Translations under genes and position numbers: made by a program | In this document: positions 47,185-57,774 of the stretch, piece by piece | Layout: every line of letters starts with the position of its first letter | How positions within the stretch are numbered: position 1 is the stretch's first letter | Notes under the pieces: generated by a model | The model's database searches: none | What the model was told of the DNA's origin: nothing | Seen by the model: the letters and a program-made list of their open reading frames with translations, nothing else | Assembly (NCBI RefSeq): GCF_047495555.1 | Contig: NZ_CP166866.1 | Coordinates: 1,834,001-1,898,000, forward strand | Length of the DNA: 64,000 nt | Source: Methanobacterium_D sp040373355 | GTDB lineage: Archaea; Methanobacteriota; Methanobacteria; Methanobacteriales; Methanobacteriaceae | Direction of reading: 5' to 3'

Positions 47185-47545
47185 ATCTGCAATTATTTTT
47201 TTAATTTTTAAGTAGAATAAATCATTTTTACTTCGTTTAACTGTACTATAACGAACTTTCGCATCAAACATGTCATTAAAAGAGAAAATAATACAAATAG
47301 ACTAGTTGTTAATCTAAAGAAGAAGATAGAAAACTCTAAAAAGTTTATATATTTCCATCACTTAGGCTATATGTAATAGAATCATTTTTAATACATTTAT
47401 TAAATTATCTTTAAAATGGACTTGCTAATATTAACCTATCTAAACTTTTGCCCATAGTTGCTATTTGGTTAAACTTCATGGCTATATAATAAAATAGAAT
47501 ATCTAGATTAATATTTTTATTTAAGATAAGAGTAAAAATTTAAAT
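47185..47545. other. AT-rich intergenic region
   Basis: About 360 bp between the convergent MTH865 gene and the gene at 47546. A T-run after 47200 may end the MTH865 mRNA. No gene or stable RNA is recognised. Confidence 0.5.
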
Positions 47546-48058
47546 TTATTGAATGTACCTTAAATCATCATGATCATAGGCAAATTCAGATCCACCAGTT
47601 ATATTTTCTAACTGCTTATCGTACAGCTCTTTAACTTCTTCGAAAATGTGTTCATAGAATTTATTTAAATCATCTTCTCTATCTTCACATATCCTGAATT
47701 CATCATGAGATTCTCTACCGTATTTAACTATGAAATGACCATCATCTTTTCTAATTAAAAGTGTACTTCTAACATTTTCCTGTGGACGTACATTTGGGGC
47801 TTCATATAACCCAATTCCAATACCTACATGCCAGAACCCATCTTCTCCAAGTTTTGTAGCACTATGTATGTTATAACTAACATTTGGATCGCTTTCTTTA
47901 TCTGGAGGGTAGTAATTAACCTGTTCTGGAGGACATTGCAGATATTCTTTTAATCCATCCACCATTTTTATACCAAATTCCATACATTCATTTTCGTAAT
48001 TGAAATACTGCTTCCTTGCATTGGCATAACTTTCACAGAGTTCTTCAAATTTGGTCAT
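47546..48058 (-). CDS. conserved hypothetical soluble protein
   Basis: A 170-aa acidic protein with helical ends and a beta-rich centre (VNYYPPDKESDPNVSYN, FWHVGIGIGLYEAP, STLLIRKDDGHFIVKYG). No family is recognised. AGGTGAT precedes the ATG, and the composition is that of a normal cytoplasmic protein. Confidence 0.6.
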   Translation of the reverse strand: MTKFEELCESYANARKQYFNYENECMEFGIKMVDGLKEYLQCPPEQVNYYPPDKESDPNVSYNIHSATKLGEDGFWHVGIGIGLYEAPNVRPQENVRSTLLIRKDDGHFIVKYGRESHDEFRICEDREDDLNKFYEHIFEEVKELYDKQLENITGGSEFAYDHDDLRYIQ

Positions 48059-48283
48059 ATTATCACCTTTTATAAATTAATAAGATTAATTAAATTATTA
48101 TTATTATTTTAATTTTATTTAATAATATAGCTAAGGAAGTTTAGTGAAAAATAACTAAATAATCTCTAAATGGGCATGTAACATATAAAATTCAATGGAT
48201 CATATCTAAACTAAATATACTCCTAAAATTTAAAAAAATACAATATTATTCTGGAAACAGAATTAAATAGATTTAGATTAAAT

Positions 48284-51200
48284 TCAATAGATAGGTATGG
48301 TAAAATAAAAAGTAGATCCTTTACCCAATGAGGATTTTACCCAGATTCTGCCACCATGCCTATCAATAATTCTTTTAACAATTGCAAGACCTATTCCGGC
48401 CCCCTGATATTCACCAATAGAGTGTAATCGTTTAAATATTTCAAAAATTCTATCAGTGTATTGTTCCTCTATTCCAATACCATTATCATTAACAGAAAAA
48501 ATATATTCGTTATCTGTTTTTTGTGCGGAAATGTGTATTTCCGGTTTTATTCCTTTCTTGCGGAATTTTAATGCATTACCTAGTAAATTTTGAAATACCC
48601 TTGTGATTTGATCTTCATCTGCAGTGATAACCGGTAATCTATCACTACTTATTTTTGCGTTAAGTTCTTCAACAGCTGCTTTAAGGTTACTTAGAGCATC
48701 ATTAAGTGCTTTATCCCCATCAAATTGAGTAAATTCTCCACCTCGAGTTCCTACACGAGAATAATCAAGCAGAGCTTTGACCATGCTCTTCATACGTGTT
48801 GCACCATCTACCATATAATCAATGAATTCATCAGCATCCTCATCTAACTGTCCTTTATAACGCATTTTAAGTAACTGCGCATAACTAGCCATTGTCCTAA
48901 GTGGTTCTTGTAAATCGTGGCTGGTAATATATGCAAAACTTTGTAATTCTTGATTTGAACGCCCTAATTCATTTATAATTTCTTTTAGTTGATTTCTTGC
49001 CCTATAACTCATTAAAGCTTCGACAATAGCAAATGATAGTGATTCAACTGCTTCTAAATCTTCCATAGTGTAATCTTTTTCTTTATGTGCCAATCCGATT
49101 TCACCAAAAACATTACCCCCATATATTAAGGGTACACCAAGGAAGCTTTTGATTTTAGTATGTCCTTCTGGTGGTTCAATCCATTCTGGATGCTTATTAG
49201 CATCATTAAAAATCATAGGCTTTGCTTCTCGAATAACACCTCCCCTTATTCCTCTAATTGGCAAATCTGTTGACATGATTAATTGTTTGCTGTGAGGAAT
49301 TCTACATTCTTCCCAGCCATTGAAACTAATTGCAGTAGTATCTAATAGCCCTTCAGAGTTTAACTCGCATATAAATCCAAAGCTGCTTTTTGTAATTTTT
49401 TCTACAATCCTAAGAGCAGTTTGAGCCAGATGTTCTTCAGTTTCAGCTTTTAACCCTGTTTGGAATATTTCATTAATATTGCTTAAAATTAAGTTTCTTC
49501 TTTTAATTTGTTCTTCGGCTTTTTTACGTTTGGTAATATCACGGCTTACTCCCAGTAAAGAATTTACTTTCCCTTCACTAATTTCAGGGATTATATAAGA
49601 GTTGAATGTCCTAATTTCTTTAATTCCTGGAAGATTATACTCAAAAAATTGTATTTTTTTGGTTTTTAACGCTTTATGGAGATTATATTCCCATAACTTT
49701 ACAAGATCTTCATCTATTCCTAAATCTCTAAATCTTTTACCAATAAATTCTTCTTTTTTAATGCCTAAAATTTTTGAGCCACGATTAATATATTGCACTC
49801 TAAAATCAGAATCATAACGGGCAATAATATCAATTGAATTTTCTGTTAATGTCCGGAATTGACTTTCACTTACTTTTAAGAGTTTATAAGCTTTATCAAG
49901 TTCTTTAGTTCGTCCCCTAACTTGATCTTCTAAATAATCCTGTGCTTTTCTTAATTCATCTTCTGTTTTTTTGCGCTCAGTTAGGTCTCTTATGATCATA
50001 CTTGTTTTAAAAGTACCATCAGCATCCTCAAAAACATTTGAAGTTCCTTCACCAAGGAAAATAGAACCATCCTTACGCCTAAAATTAAATTCAGACTTCA
50101 CCTTACCTTTTTTGTCTCTTTCTTTAACAGCACGTTCTAAAAGCTCATCTTTAACTACTAATCCGCCCCTACCTATTTTAGTGATTTCATCTTCACTCAT
50201 TAAAAATAGCTGTTGTGCTGCAGGATTAGCGGCTAAAATACTACCATCAGGCTTTGTTAAGAGTATTGCATCAAAACTATTTTCATATAATGAACGGAAT
50301 CGGGCCTCACTTTCAATTATCTCTTTTTCAGTTTTTTTACGTTCTGTAATATCATGATTTACAGCTACATATCCCGAAATCTTATCATTAGTGAAAATGG
50401 GAATTGTTGTAGATTCAATATTAATAGCCCTACCCTGTTTATCATACTGTTTTACTTCAAGTGGAACTTCATAACCCTCTGATAAAGATTCAAGAGCTTC
50501 TTTTCTTTGTTCATCACTAAATTCTGATTTAACAACGCTACTTATTAACTTACCAATTACTTCCTCTGCATTATATCCATATAATCTTTCAGCAGCCTTA
50601 TTCCAGGAAGTTATTACAAGATTTAAATCAGTGGCAATTATGGGGTCATTAACAACATTTAAAAGATTAGCCTGATATTTAAGTCCTTCTTCAGCTTTTT
50701 TACGCTCACTTATATCTCTAAAAACCCCTTGAACATACTTTTTATTACCAATTTTCAGGATTGCATTGCTAATTTCAATAGGAACTACTTCCCCATTTTT
50801 CCTTAAAAGCTCTGTTTCAATTCTTATTGAGCTATTTTTCATTAGATCAAATTGTTTTAGATTATAGCTCTTTTTCTCTTCTGCTGTTAAATCTCCAGCA
50901 TGCATATTAAGTAGTTCTTCCTTTGAATATCCCGTTAATTCTTCTACTTTATTATTAACATCAACGAATTTACCTGTTTCAGTATCGGCAATTATTATGG
51001 CATCGTTATTATACTCAAAAAGAGTTCGGAAACGAGCTTCGCTATCCTTTAATACATTTCCTGCTTCCATGTGGTCAGTAATATCTTGAATTTGTGCTAA
51101 AAATCCAAAATCAGTAACAAAAATAGTTAAATCAATAAATATAGTTCCATTACGTGCTGGATGGTAAATACCTAATTTTCTAAAATTATCAAAATTTAAG

Positions 51201-51444
51201 GGAAGTTGAAACTTAATTAATCCTTTTTCGAATAATTCATCTTTTTTAGAAGCATTAAGATGAATATCATCAAATAAGTTAATTTCCTTAACATCATCTA
51301 ATGAGGGAATGCCAAGTATGTATATAGCTGATTTATTAGCATCTATGATTTTACCATTTTTATCATAAAATATTAATCCTAAAGGAGATTTATCAAAAAT
51401 TTCCCTGAACTTGTTATTATCATCTTTGAACTTGATTCCCCCAT
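48284..51444 (-). CDS. multi-PAS/GAF histidine kinase with frameshifted 5' end
   Basis: The open frame from the ATG at 51070 gives 928 aa: three PAS domains in a row (about 5-130, 130-250, 255-375), a further PAS (about 400-520), a GAF domain (about 530-680), HisKA with H718 (TSHDLQEP) and HATPase_c with DNGIGIE and GAGIGLAI. Upstream of 51070 the same frame continues, without any start codon, as KFREIFDKSPLGLIF...LAQIQDITDH, closely matching the first domain of the kinase at 57908. An ATG at 51444 would be in frame if the run of five G (C at 51438-51442) had one more. So the true gene probably begins at 51444 with one base lost. No membrane helix. Confidence 0.85.
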
Positions 51445-51669
51445 TAATACAAGTATAAAAAATAATATAATAATAGTTTATTTAAGTTATATAAAAAAAT
51501 GCCTATTTTATTTTTTTAATTTAAATCTATCTAAGCGCAATTCGGGTATTTTAATATATTAAATAGATTTTAATAGTCCAAAAACGCCTATAAATACCAA
51601 TTCACTCAAAATTAGAAAATATAAATGTATCTTAAGATAAGATTTTATTTATATTTTTAAAATAAGAAA

Positions 51670-52641
51670 TTATTTACACTCCAAATATTCAATTTCCATG
51701 ATAGCCTCTTTATTTTCTGGAGAAATTTCGAGGACCTTTTGATAGCAGTTGAAAGCAAGGTCATTTTTACCCAAATCCATATAAACATTTCCAAGGTTCA
51801 TATAGGCATCTTCAAAATCACTATCAAGTTTAATAGCTTCATTTAAAGATTCTACTGCTTCATGATTCTGCCCTATACTGAATTGAACATATCCCAGATA
51901 ATTCCAGAGTTCTTCCTGGGTTTTATCAATCTTCAAAGCTTTTATAAAATAATCTACTGCTTCTTCTTCTCTTTCCATGAAATAAAGTACATTTCCCTTG
52001 TAAAATAATGCTTTAAAATTATGTGGATCACTTCTTAAAGTTTGGTCAAGATATTTTAAAGATTCTTCATATCGACCCATATCAGCTAGAGTTACTCCCA
52101 TATTATAAATAGCCTCTTTAAAACTAGAATCAATATTAAGGGCCTCCTCAAAACATAAATGAGCATTTTCGTCATCTTCCATGATACTATAAGCCACACC
52201 AAGATCATTCCAAGCTTCTATAAATTCATCATCCATGGTTATGGCGTTTCCAAGGCAATCGATAGCAGTTTTAAAGTTTCCAGTGTAAATTAAATGTAAA
52301 TTTCCAAGATAATACCACATATCTTCATTTTCGCCTATTTCCTGAGCTTCCATAAATGTTTCTAGTGATTTATTATAATCTTCAAGGAAAAAGAGACACA
52401 TGCCTCTGCAAAAAAGTGCCGGAAACGTCTTTTCTATTTTAAGGGCATTGTTAAATGACTTTATGGCTTCTCCATAATTTTCCATAACTCCCAAAAGATA
52501 TCCAAGTTCAAGATGGGCATCCACACAAAATGGGTCTGCTTCTACTGCTTCTCGAAAGTAATTAACTGCTTCATGTGGCTTTCCATAACTTAATAGTTCT
52601 ATTCCTGTTTGATAAAGTTTTTTAGCTTGGTTATTAGTCAA
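51670..52641 (-). CDS. tetratricopeptide repeat protein
   Basis: A 323-aa protein made of about eight TPR units (for example AVNYFREAVEADPFCVDAHLELGYLL and EAIKLDSDFEDAYMNLGNVY). The frame is open to 52788, but AAGGAG lies 6 nt before the TTG at 52641 (MTNNQAKKLYQTG), and the longer N-terminus is AT-derived Ile/Leu/Asn. TPR proteins are scaffolds; partner unknown. It is divergent from the RNase III gene. Confidence 0.85.
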   Translation of the reverse strand: MTNNQAKKLYQTGIELLSYGKPHEAVNYFREAVEADPFCVDAHLELGYLLGVMENYGEAIKSFNNALKIEKTFPALFCRGMCLFFLEDYNKSLETFMEAQEIGENEDMWYYLGNLHLIYTGNFKTAIDCLGNAITMDDEFIEAWNDLGVAYSIMEDDENAHLCFEEALNIDSSFKEAIYNMGVTLADMGRYEESLKYLDQTLRSDPHNFKALFYKGNVLYFMEREEEAVDYFIKALKIDKTQEELWNYLGYVQFSIGQNHEAVESLNEAIKLDSDFEDAYMNLGNVYMDLGKNDLAFNCYQKVLEISPENKEAIMEIEYLECK

Positions 52642-52771
52642 TTTAATTCTCCTTAAATGATTTGAGTTTAAATAAAATTTAATTAAAATTAGTAAATTAT
52701 ATAAATTGAAAATTTCTTTTTTAATTATATTAAACTTAACTAATGAAAGCAATGAGTGAATTATTAATCTT

Positions 52772-52781
52772 ATATATTTAA
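52772..52781 (+). promoter_or_regulatory. TATA box of the RNase III gene (leaderless)
   Basis: ATATATTTAA, about 25 bp upstream of the ATG at 52798, which would put the transcription start at the initiator codon. This fits the lack of a Shine-Dalgarno. Confidence 0.5.
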
Positions 52782-52797
52782 TATACAATTAGATAAT

Positions 52798-53457
52798 ATG
52801 CAACTACTTAAAGAATTTTCAATTGATCCTTCAAATAAAGGACTTTATGAGCTGGCATTTCTACATGAATCTTATTCAAATGAAAACGACATAGATGAAT
52901 GCTATGAACGGCTAGAATTTTTAGGTGATGCAGTCCTTGACCTAGTAGTATCAGAATATCTCTATAATGAAAATCCTAATTTAACTGAAGGCCAATTAAC
53001 ACGTATGCGTTCCAATTATGTATGTAAAAAGGCACTTTATACTTATTCCATGGAATTGGGTCTCGATCAATACATAAAATTAGGTGTAGGTGAAGAATTA
53101 AGTCAAAGGGAAATAAATTCTATAATCAGTGACGTATTTGAATCATTTATTGGAGCATTATATCTGGATTTAGGTCTGGAAACTGTGAAGGAGTTTCTTT
53201 CAAAAACGGTTATCCCCCATATAGATAATAAAGATATCTTTTTTTATGATTATAAATCGTCATTAAAAGAACTATGCGACCGTAACTGCCATAATATTTT
53301 TTATGAACTAATTAAAGAAGAAGGAGAACCTCATGATAAAACATTCACCATGGCTGTTATAATTGATAGTGAAGAATATGGAACCGGCAGCGGCGGAAGT
53401 AAAAAAGAAGCAGAACAAAAAGCTGCTGCAGAAGCTTTGGATAAATTAGGGAAGTAA
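52798..53457 (+). CDS. rnc: ribonuclease III
   Basis: Cleaves double-stranded RNA. The 219-aa protein has a complete RNase III domain with the signature ERLEFLGDAVLDLVVSEYL (about 42-60), the second acidic pair in SDVFESFIGALYLD (about 111-124), and a C-terminal dsRNA-binding domain (about 150-218, ending GSKKEAEQKAAAEALDKL). RNase III is rare in archaea and known mainly from a few methanogen lineages. TATA box placement suggests a leaderless mRNA. It is divergent from the TPR gene. Confidence 0.92.
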   Translation: MQLLKEFSIDPSNKGLYELAFLHESYSNENDIDECYERLEFLGDAVLDLVVSEYLYNENPNLTEGQLTRMRSNYVCKKALYTYSMELGLDQYIKLGVGEELSQREINSIISDVFESFIGALYLDLGLETVKEFLSKTVIPHIDNKDIFFYDYKSSLKELCDRNCHNIFYELIKEEGEPHDKTFTMAVIIDSEEYGTGSGGSKKEAEQKAAAEALDKLGK

Positions 53458-53679
53458 AGATATGATTTTTAAATCGCAAAACACTACAGATATAAAAAAC
53501 ACAAGGTAAAAATGCATATTTATAATATAAAAGAAGAATGTCCACAAGCTGCTGTAGTTTATCAAGAAACTCTTTAATCATTGGAATCCGCCAATCAGCC
53601 CCTTCCCTTATGCAAAGGTGAGTAGTGCCAGGGAACTGCAAGTTGAGAACGGTAGGTAAGAAAAATCCCCATTATTCTT
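53458..53679. other. intergenic region with a GC-richer block
   Basis: About 220 bp. The stretch 53581-53660 is roughly half G+C, against about a third in surrounding DNA, and does not look like neighbouring intergenic DNA. I see no known RNA, and no credible ORF. Confidence 0.4.
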
Positions 53680-55350
53680 TTATTTTTTTTGTTGCCACTT
53701 TTTTATACAATCTCCAATGTTTATGCATACGTTAATTTTACCGATTTCTAAATCTGTTTTTCTTAGAGCATCTCTAACCGACCTGGAGATATTTGCTGCC
53801 TTGATAGTAATGTTTCTGCTTTTTAATTCTATGCTAAGTTCAGATAACATTTCAATACCGGTTATATCAATAAATGACGTGGCTTCTAAATCAAGTATTA
53901 GGAGCTTAGCATCTTTATATTCATTATCTAAAATACTTAATATATTGTTTTTTATGTTATCTGCATTAAGGAATATTTGAGAGCCATCTATGCGGATTAT
54001 GAGTATTCCGGGGATTTTAAGGTTTTCAGGGTGGCGTTTAATATCCTTGTAGTTATCTGTACCTGCAACTTGTCCTAATATGGCAATATGTGGATTGTAA
54101 AGTTTATTAATAAGCATTAAGATGGACAATATCACTCCGATTATAATTCCTTCTAGAGTACCAAAAATAAGAACTGATAATAATGTTAAAATAGCAATAG
54201 CAAATTCACTATCGTTGAACTTATATATAAGACGAAAATGAGGGATATCAAAGAGTCCTCTTATGGCAAAAAGTACAATGGCTGCTAGTATGGTCTCTGG
54301 AAGATTGGTAAATAAACTAGTTAAGAAAACTAAAACTAATAAAATAATTAATCCGGATATTCCTCCAGCAAGTGGAGTTTTTGCTCCACTTTCATCATTT
54401 ACAGCAGTTCTAGAGACACTTCCACCAACCGGAAAACCCTGGAAAAGACCCACAGCCAAATTAGATAATCCCAAAGGTAATAATTCTTTGTTACCATCAA
54501 TTTTATGCCGATTTTTTATAGCATAGTTTGATGCTACTCCGTAACCTTCAATATAACTTAAAAGAAATACTTCACTAGCTAATGTAATAAGTGTATTGAC
54601 ATCAATTAAATTTATTTCTGGAATAACTAGTGATGGCAATCCTTGTGGTATTGATCCTACCACTTTAACTCCTAAAGAAGCTAAATTGGTAAATGTTAGG
54701 ATTATTATTGATCCTAATACTAAAATCAGAGCATTAGGTAGTTTAGGGAACTTTTTTGTTGCAATAATTAAAAATAATAGCCCACCTACTCCTATGGCTA
54801 GTGTGGCTAGGTTAGTTTGATCAATATGAGATATCAAATAGAATATTCGCTGGAAAAAGTTACCTGTAGCGCCGCTGATCCCAAATATTTTTGGCAGTTG
54901 ACCTGAGGCTATAAATAAAGCTAAACCGGCTAAGAAACCAGTTAAAACTGTTTTTGATATAAATCTAACTATAAATCCTAAACGTAATATCCAGGATACA
55001 AGTGCTAATAAACCTACTATAGCTGCTACAAGCGATGCAATAAGAGCATATTGTCCTGCATTTACAATCATGAGTGACCCTAATGTGGACCCTACTAATA
55101 TAGAAAGAGCTGAGGTAGGTCCTATTGATAATTGACATGAAGTTCTAAAAATTACATAAACCAATAGGGCAATCATTGCCGAATATAAGCCTACTTCAGG
55201 AGGTAAACCTGCTAGAGATGCGTATGCAATGGCTTCGGGAATGGTAAAAGCACCAACAGTGATTCCTGCTAATACATCAGGCCGAAGCCATTCTTTATTA
55301 TAAGAACGGGCCCATTTGAATACAGGAAAGATAGATGAAACAATTAACAT
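53680..55350 (-). CDS. SulP family anion transporter with STAS domain
   Basis: A 556-aa membrane transporter of the SLC26/SulP family (sulfate, bicarbonate or other anions). It has about 12-14 hydrophobic segments (1-430), the family motif region GLYSAMIALLVYVIFRTSCQLSIGPTSALSILVG, FQGFPVGGSVSRTAVN, and a C-terminal STAS domain (about 450-555, IDGSQIFLNADNIKNNIL). The frame opens at 55383 but AGGAG precedes the ATG at 55350 (MLIVSSIFPVF). Substrate is not readable. Confidence 0.9.
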   Translation of the reverse strand: MLIVSSIFPVFKWARSYNKEWLRPDVLAGITVGAFTIPEAIAYASLAGLPPEVGLYSAMIALLVYVIFRTSCQLSIGPTSALSILVGSTLGSLMIVNAGQYALIASLVAAIVGLLALVSWILRLGFIVRFISKTVLTGFLAGLALFIASGQLPKIFGISGATGNFFQRIFYLISHIDQTNLATLAIGVGGLLFLIIATKKFPKLPNALILVLGSIIILTFTNLASLGVKVVGSIPQGLPSLVIPEINLIDVNTLITLASEVFLLSYIEGYGVASNYAIKNRHKIDGNKELLPLGLSNLAVGLFQGFPVGGSVSRTAVNDESGAKTPLAGGISGLIILLVLVFLTSLFTNLPETILAAIVLFAIRGLFDIPHFRLIYKFNDSEFAIAILTLLSVLIFGTLEGIIIGVILSILMLINKLYNPHIAILGQVAGTDNYKDIKRHPENLKIPGILIIRIDGSQIFLNADNIKNNILSILDNEYKDAKLLILDLEATSFIDITGIEMLSELSIELKSRNITIKAANISRSVRDALRKTDLEIGKINVCINIGDCIKKWQQKK

Positions 55351-55422
55351 ATAATCTCCTATATTAAAAGATATTATAAGCAAAATTTTGTTTTCAATTA
55401 AAAAAAGGGAAAATATAAGCCG

Positions 55423-55581
55423 TTATTTATATGTCAATATGTTATAAAGACCTATAATTAACATTACAAATACTGCTATCCAAAATAGGTAAACAGTGAA
55501 CACTGGAAATAATAGGAAAAGAATTATAAAAATAATAGCAAAACCTACCAGTGACCCACCACTTGCTTTTTGTTTTTCCAT
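55423..55581 (-). CDS. small membrane protein, 52 aa
   Basis: Product MEKQKASGGSLVGF... with two hydrophobic stretches and an ILTYK end. A start at 55596 (MYVKK extension) is also possible. No clear Shine-Dalgarno, and no family is recognised. It lies between SulP and the SHOCT protein, on the same strand. Confidence 0.5.
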   Translation of the reverse strand: MEKQKASGGSLVGFAIIFIILFLLFPVFTVYLFWIAVFVMLIIGLYNILTYK

Positions 55582-55651
55582 TTTTTTAACATACATCTAT
55601 ATTTTAATTTTTTATTTTTAGTAATTTTATTATTTAAATAAAAATAGAAGT

Positions 55652-55867
55652 TTATTTAAATAGTAGATCGTACTCTTCTTCAGTTATTACTCCTTTATTC
55701 CGTAATAGTTTGGCTAATTGTTTTGATTTATCTGAATTATCTGATGCAATGGGAGTTTCAGTGTCTCTTGTTAGCTCTTCTGGTTTGTTTATTTCATTCA
55801 TTGCAGCCATTCTTCTTCTTGTTCTCCTTCTAGCTCCACTTCGTCCCCCAGGCCCTAAATCTGGCAT
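55652..55867 (-). CDS. short SHOCT-domain protein
   Basis: A 71-aa protein with a very basic Arg-rich N-terminus (GARRRTRRR, 11-19) and a C-terminal SHOCT motif (KQLAKLLRNKGVITEEEYDLLF, 48-69). AGGAGTGAT precedes the ATG. SHOCT motifs are adaptor/oligomerisation elements; the Arg-rich part may bind nucleic acid or membrane. It precedes the 52-aa membrane protein on the same strand. Confidence 0.65.
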   Translation of the reverse strand: MPDLGPGGRSGARRRTRRRMAAMNEINKPEELTRDTETPIASDNSDKSKQLAKLLRNKGVITEEEYDLLFK

Positions 55868-56310
55868 AATATCACTCCTTTTTATTAAATATTATGAAAA
55901 ATTCCAAACTTATTTATATTCTTAATCATATATATTTAATAATATTTTAATTGTTAATAATACATTTAAAATAATTTTAGTGGTGAAAAAAAAGGATTCA
56001 TGCATAATTATCATTTAATGGAAATGAATCTTGCTAAAAATTTTTTAATGTCAAAATGGTGATAAAATGCGGATAAATGAGCAAATAAAAGGAAAAAAGT
56101 TATAGACCCTTCTGCAATGAGCCAATAAATTGACATTAATCATAATATTTAGGAGTTATTACAAATATTTATGGCATTTTATTTGTTATACAGTTAAATA
56201 TAATTAAATGGTCGAATTAAAAAATTTTGGAACAATATATTCTTGAAACAATAAAATCGAGTTATCCAAAAAAGAAATGGTGATGAAAGAAGAATTTAGA
56301 GAATAATAAT
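55868..56310. other. AT-rich intergenic region
   Basis: About 440 bp between divergent genes. It includes GGTGAT followed by a 12-codon frame (56067-56105) that ends in KGKKL, too short to call a gene, and ribosome-binding-like GGTGAT at 56278. Nothing else is recognised. Confidence 0.45.
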
Positions 56311-56853
56311 ATGTTAAATGAATTAATTACCAAAATAAATCAAAAAATAAACATTGCTGCCATTTATATTGGATTAGTAATTTCTTTAATTGTTCCGGTA
56401 ATTGGATTGTATATATTGGGCCCTAGTTTATTAACTGGAGAAATGCAAATTGTAAATGTTATATACTACATTTTTCCCATTATGGTTTTGTTTGGAGGAT
56501 TTATAACAAGTTTATTATGCTGTAAAAAATATTCAGATGGTTTAATTAACGGGGTTTTCTTAGGCTTAATTTTTGTATTTAATTTGGCACTCATAATCGG
56601 AATAATAATTTTGGTCTTAATGACTGTTATCGGTGCAGTAGCGCCCCTAATTAATACATTAAACTCCCTAATTACTACATTAAACTCTATTACCAGCATT
56701 TTTTCGCAAAATACAAGCTTATTAGGTACAATTTCATTTGATTTTGGGGCCTATTTACTAAGTATATTTTTATTAACAATATTAATTCTAATATTAGGTG
56801 CTGTAGGTGGATGGCTTGGAGTTTGGCTAAAAAATATACTTAAATCAACCTAA
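56311..56853 (+). CDS. polytopic membrane protein of unknown function
   Basis: A 180-aa protein with four hydrophobic helices (about 17-40, 50-70, 80-108, 145-175), a Leu/Ile/Asn-Thr rich loop (INTLNSLITTLNSITSIF) and a GWLGVWLKN end. It resembles small multi-pass proteins common in Methanobacterium. No function can be given. No clear ribosome site at the ATG. Confidence 0.6.
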   Translation: MLNELITKINQKINIAAIYIGLVISLIVPVIGLYILGPSLLTGEMQIVNVIYYIFPIMVLFGGFITSLLCCKKYSDGLINGVFLGLIFVFNLALIIGIIILVLMTVIGAVAPLINTLNSLITTLNSITSIFSQNTSLLGTISFDFGAYLLSIFLLTILILILGAVGGWLGVWLKNILKST

Positions 56854-56943
56854 TAGATTACTGTTTTTAACTATAATAATTTTAATATGCCATAAAAAAA
56901 TATTAAAAAAATAGAAAAGTAAAAAAATCTTTTTTTAGCTAGT

Positions 56944-57381
56944 TTAAGATGTATATATCTGAATAAGTCCTTTAGCATTAGTATTAGTGATTAGAAGTCC
57001 TTTTATATTAGTGTTATTGAAAGTATAGGTTACATTTAGCGGTTGAGTCTCATTTGCGAGGTTAATTGTTTTTTGCTCAAGTATATTTACAGTATAGTTT
57101 TCACCTGTTGCTCCAGAGACTGGAATGGTATTTAAAATCAATATATTCACGTTTGATGCGTTTATATTAGGATTTAACCGGGTTAAGTCTTGACCTACAA
57201 ATTTAACTGTACTGGTTCCATTAGGTATTGTAACATTTTGAACTCCCACAAGATCGGGACCTTCTCCTGCAGTTAAATTATATTGATACAATAATGTTTC
57301 ATTGTTAATGCAACCAGAAGCAAAAACAACTAACATCAAAACAATTAAAAACCCAAATACTACAATTCCGGATTTTTTCAA
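56944..57381 (-). CDS. lipoprotein-like exported protein
   Basis: A 145-aa protein with a signal peptide (5-23) ending in the lipobox ASGC, then a short beta-rich, Asn/Thr-rich exterior (YQYNLTAGEGPDLVGVQNVTIPNG) with several N-glycosylation sequons. TTG start at 57381 after GGAGGAGATA. No family is recognised. Confidence 0.65.
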   Translation of the reverse strand: MKKSGIVVFGFLIVLMLVVFASGCINNETLLYQYNLTAGEGPDLVGVQNVTIPNGTSTVKFVGQDLTRLNPNINASNVNILILNTIPVSGATGENYTVNILEQKTINLANETQPLNVTYTFNNTNIKGLLITNTNAKGLIQIYTS

Positions 57382-57702
57382 TATATCTCCTCCATAATAA
57401 GTGTATGATTTATATGATTATATTTATTAATGATTAATATAATAATTATCGATTTAAATGTACAATTAGTATATAGAATAGAGAAAAATTGATACTTTTA
57501 ATTAAAAATATGATACGAGCAAAAATTGACCTGTGATTAACAATTTATCTAATCTATGTAAATGCTATTTGGCCCGTTAATTCATTCAATTAATTTCAGG
57601 TAGTTTTGAAGTAATCCCGGTATATACATATATGTCCCAGTATTCTCAAACATGAATTAAAATCATTATTAAATACTAGCTTTAAATATATTGTAGGAAG
57701 CT
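57382..57702. other. intergenic region upstream of repeat copy 1
   Basis: About 320 bp between the lipoprotein gene and the repeated small ORF at 57703. It holds the 5' half of the repeat, starting at 57661, and nothing else recognisable. Confidence 0.45.
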
Positions 57703-57743
57703 ATGATTATATACTACCTTGTTGCTGTATCTTTGTTTATATT
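57661..57743 (+). repeat. ~85-bp imperfect direct repeat, copy 1
   Basis: Matches 59937-60020 over its length, including ACTAGCTTTAA, AGGAA-CTATGATTATAT and CTACCTTGTTG. It lies upstream of the kinase gene at 57908. Contains the start of a 23-aa hydrophobic ORF. Confidence 0.75.
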
Positions 57744-57774
57744 GTCTATTTTGTTACTTAACATGTATGTCTGA
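57703..57774 (+). CDS. putative 23-aa hydrophobic peptide, repeat copy 1
   Basis: A short frame preceded by AGGA at 5-6 nt: MIIYYLVAVSLFILSIL then LLNMYV, a single membrane-spanning length. The copy at 59979 keeps the frame and hydrophobic character through the first 15 codons while differing in bases, which favours translation. A TATA-like TTTAAATATA lies at 57681-57690, close for a leadered message. Alternative: the repeat is a promoter element and the frame is accidental. Confidence 0.4.
   Translation: MIIYYLVAVSLFILSILLLNMYV

Noticed and set aside
53357..53641. 94-residue minus-strand frame over the end of the RNase III gene
   Set aside because: Half of it is the complement of the RNase III C-terminus; only the GC-richer part is unusual, and that was listed as an intergenic observation.
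56067..56105. 12-codon frame after GGTGAT ending in KGKKL
   Set aside because: Too short, no conservation visible and no terminator; it could be chance in AT-rich DNA.
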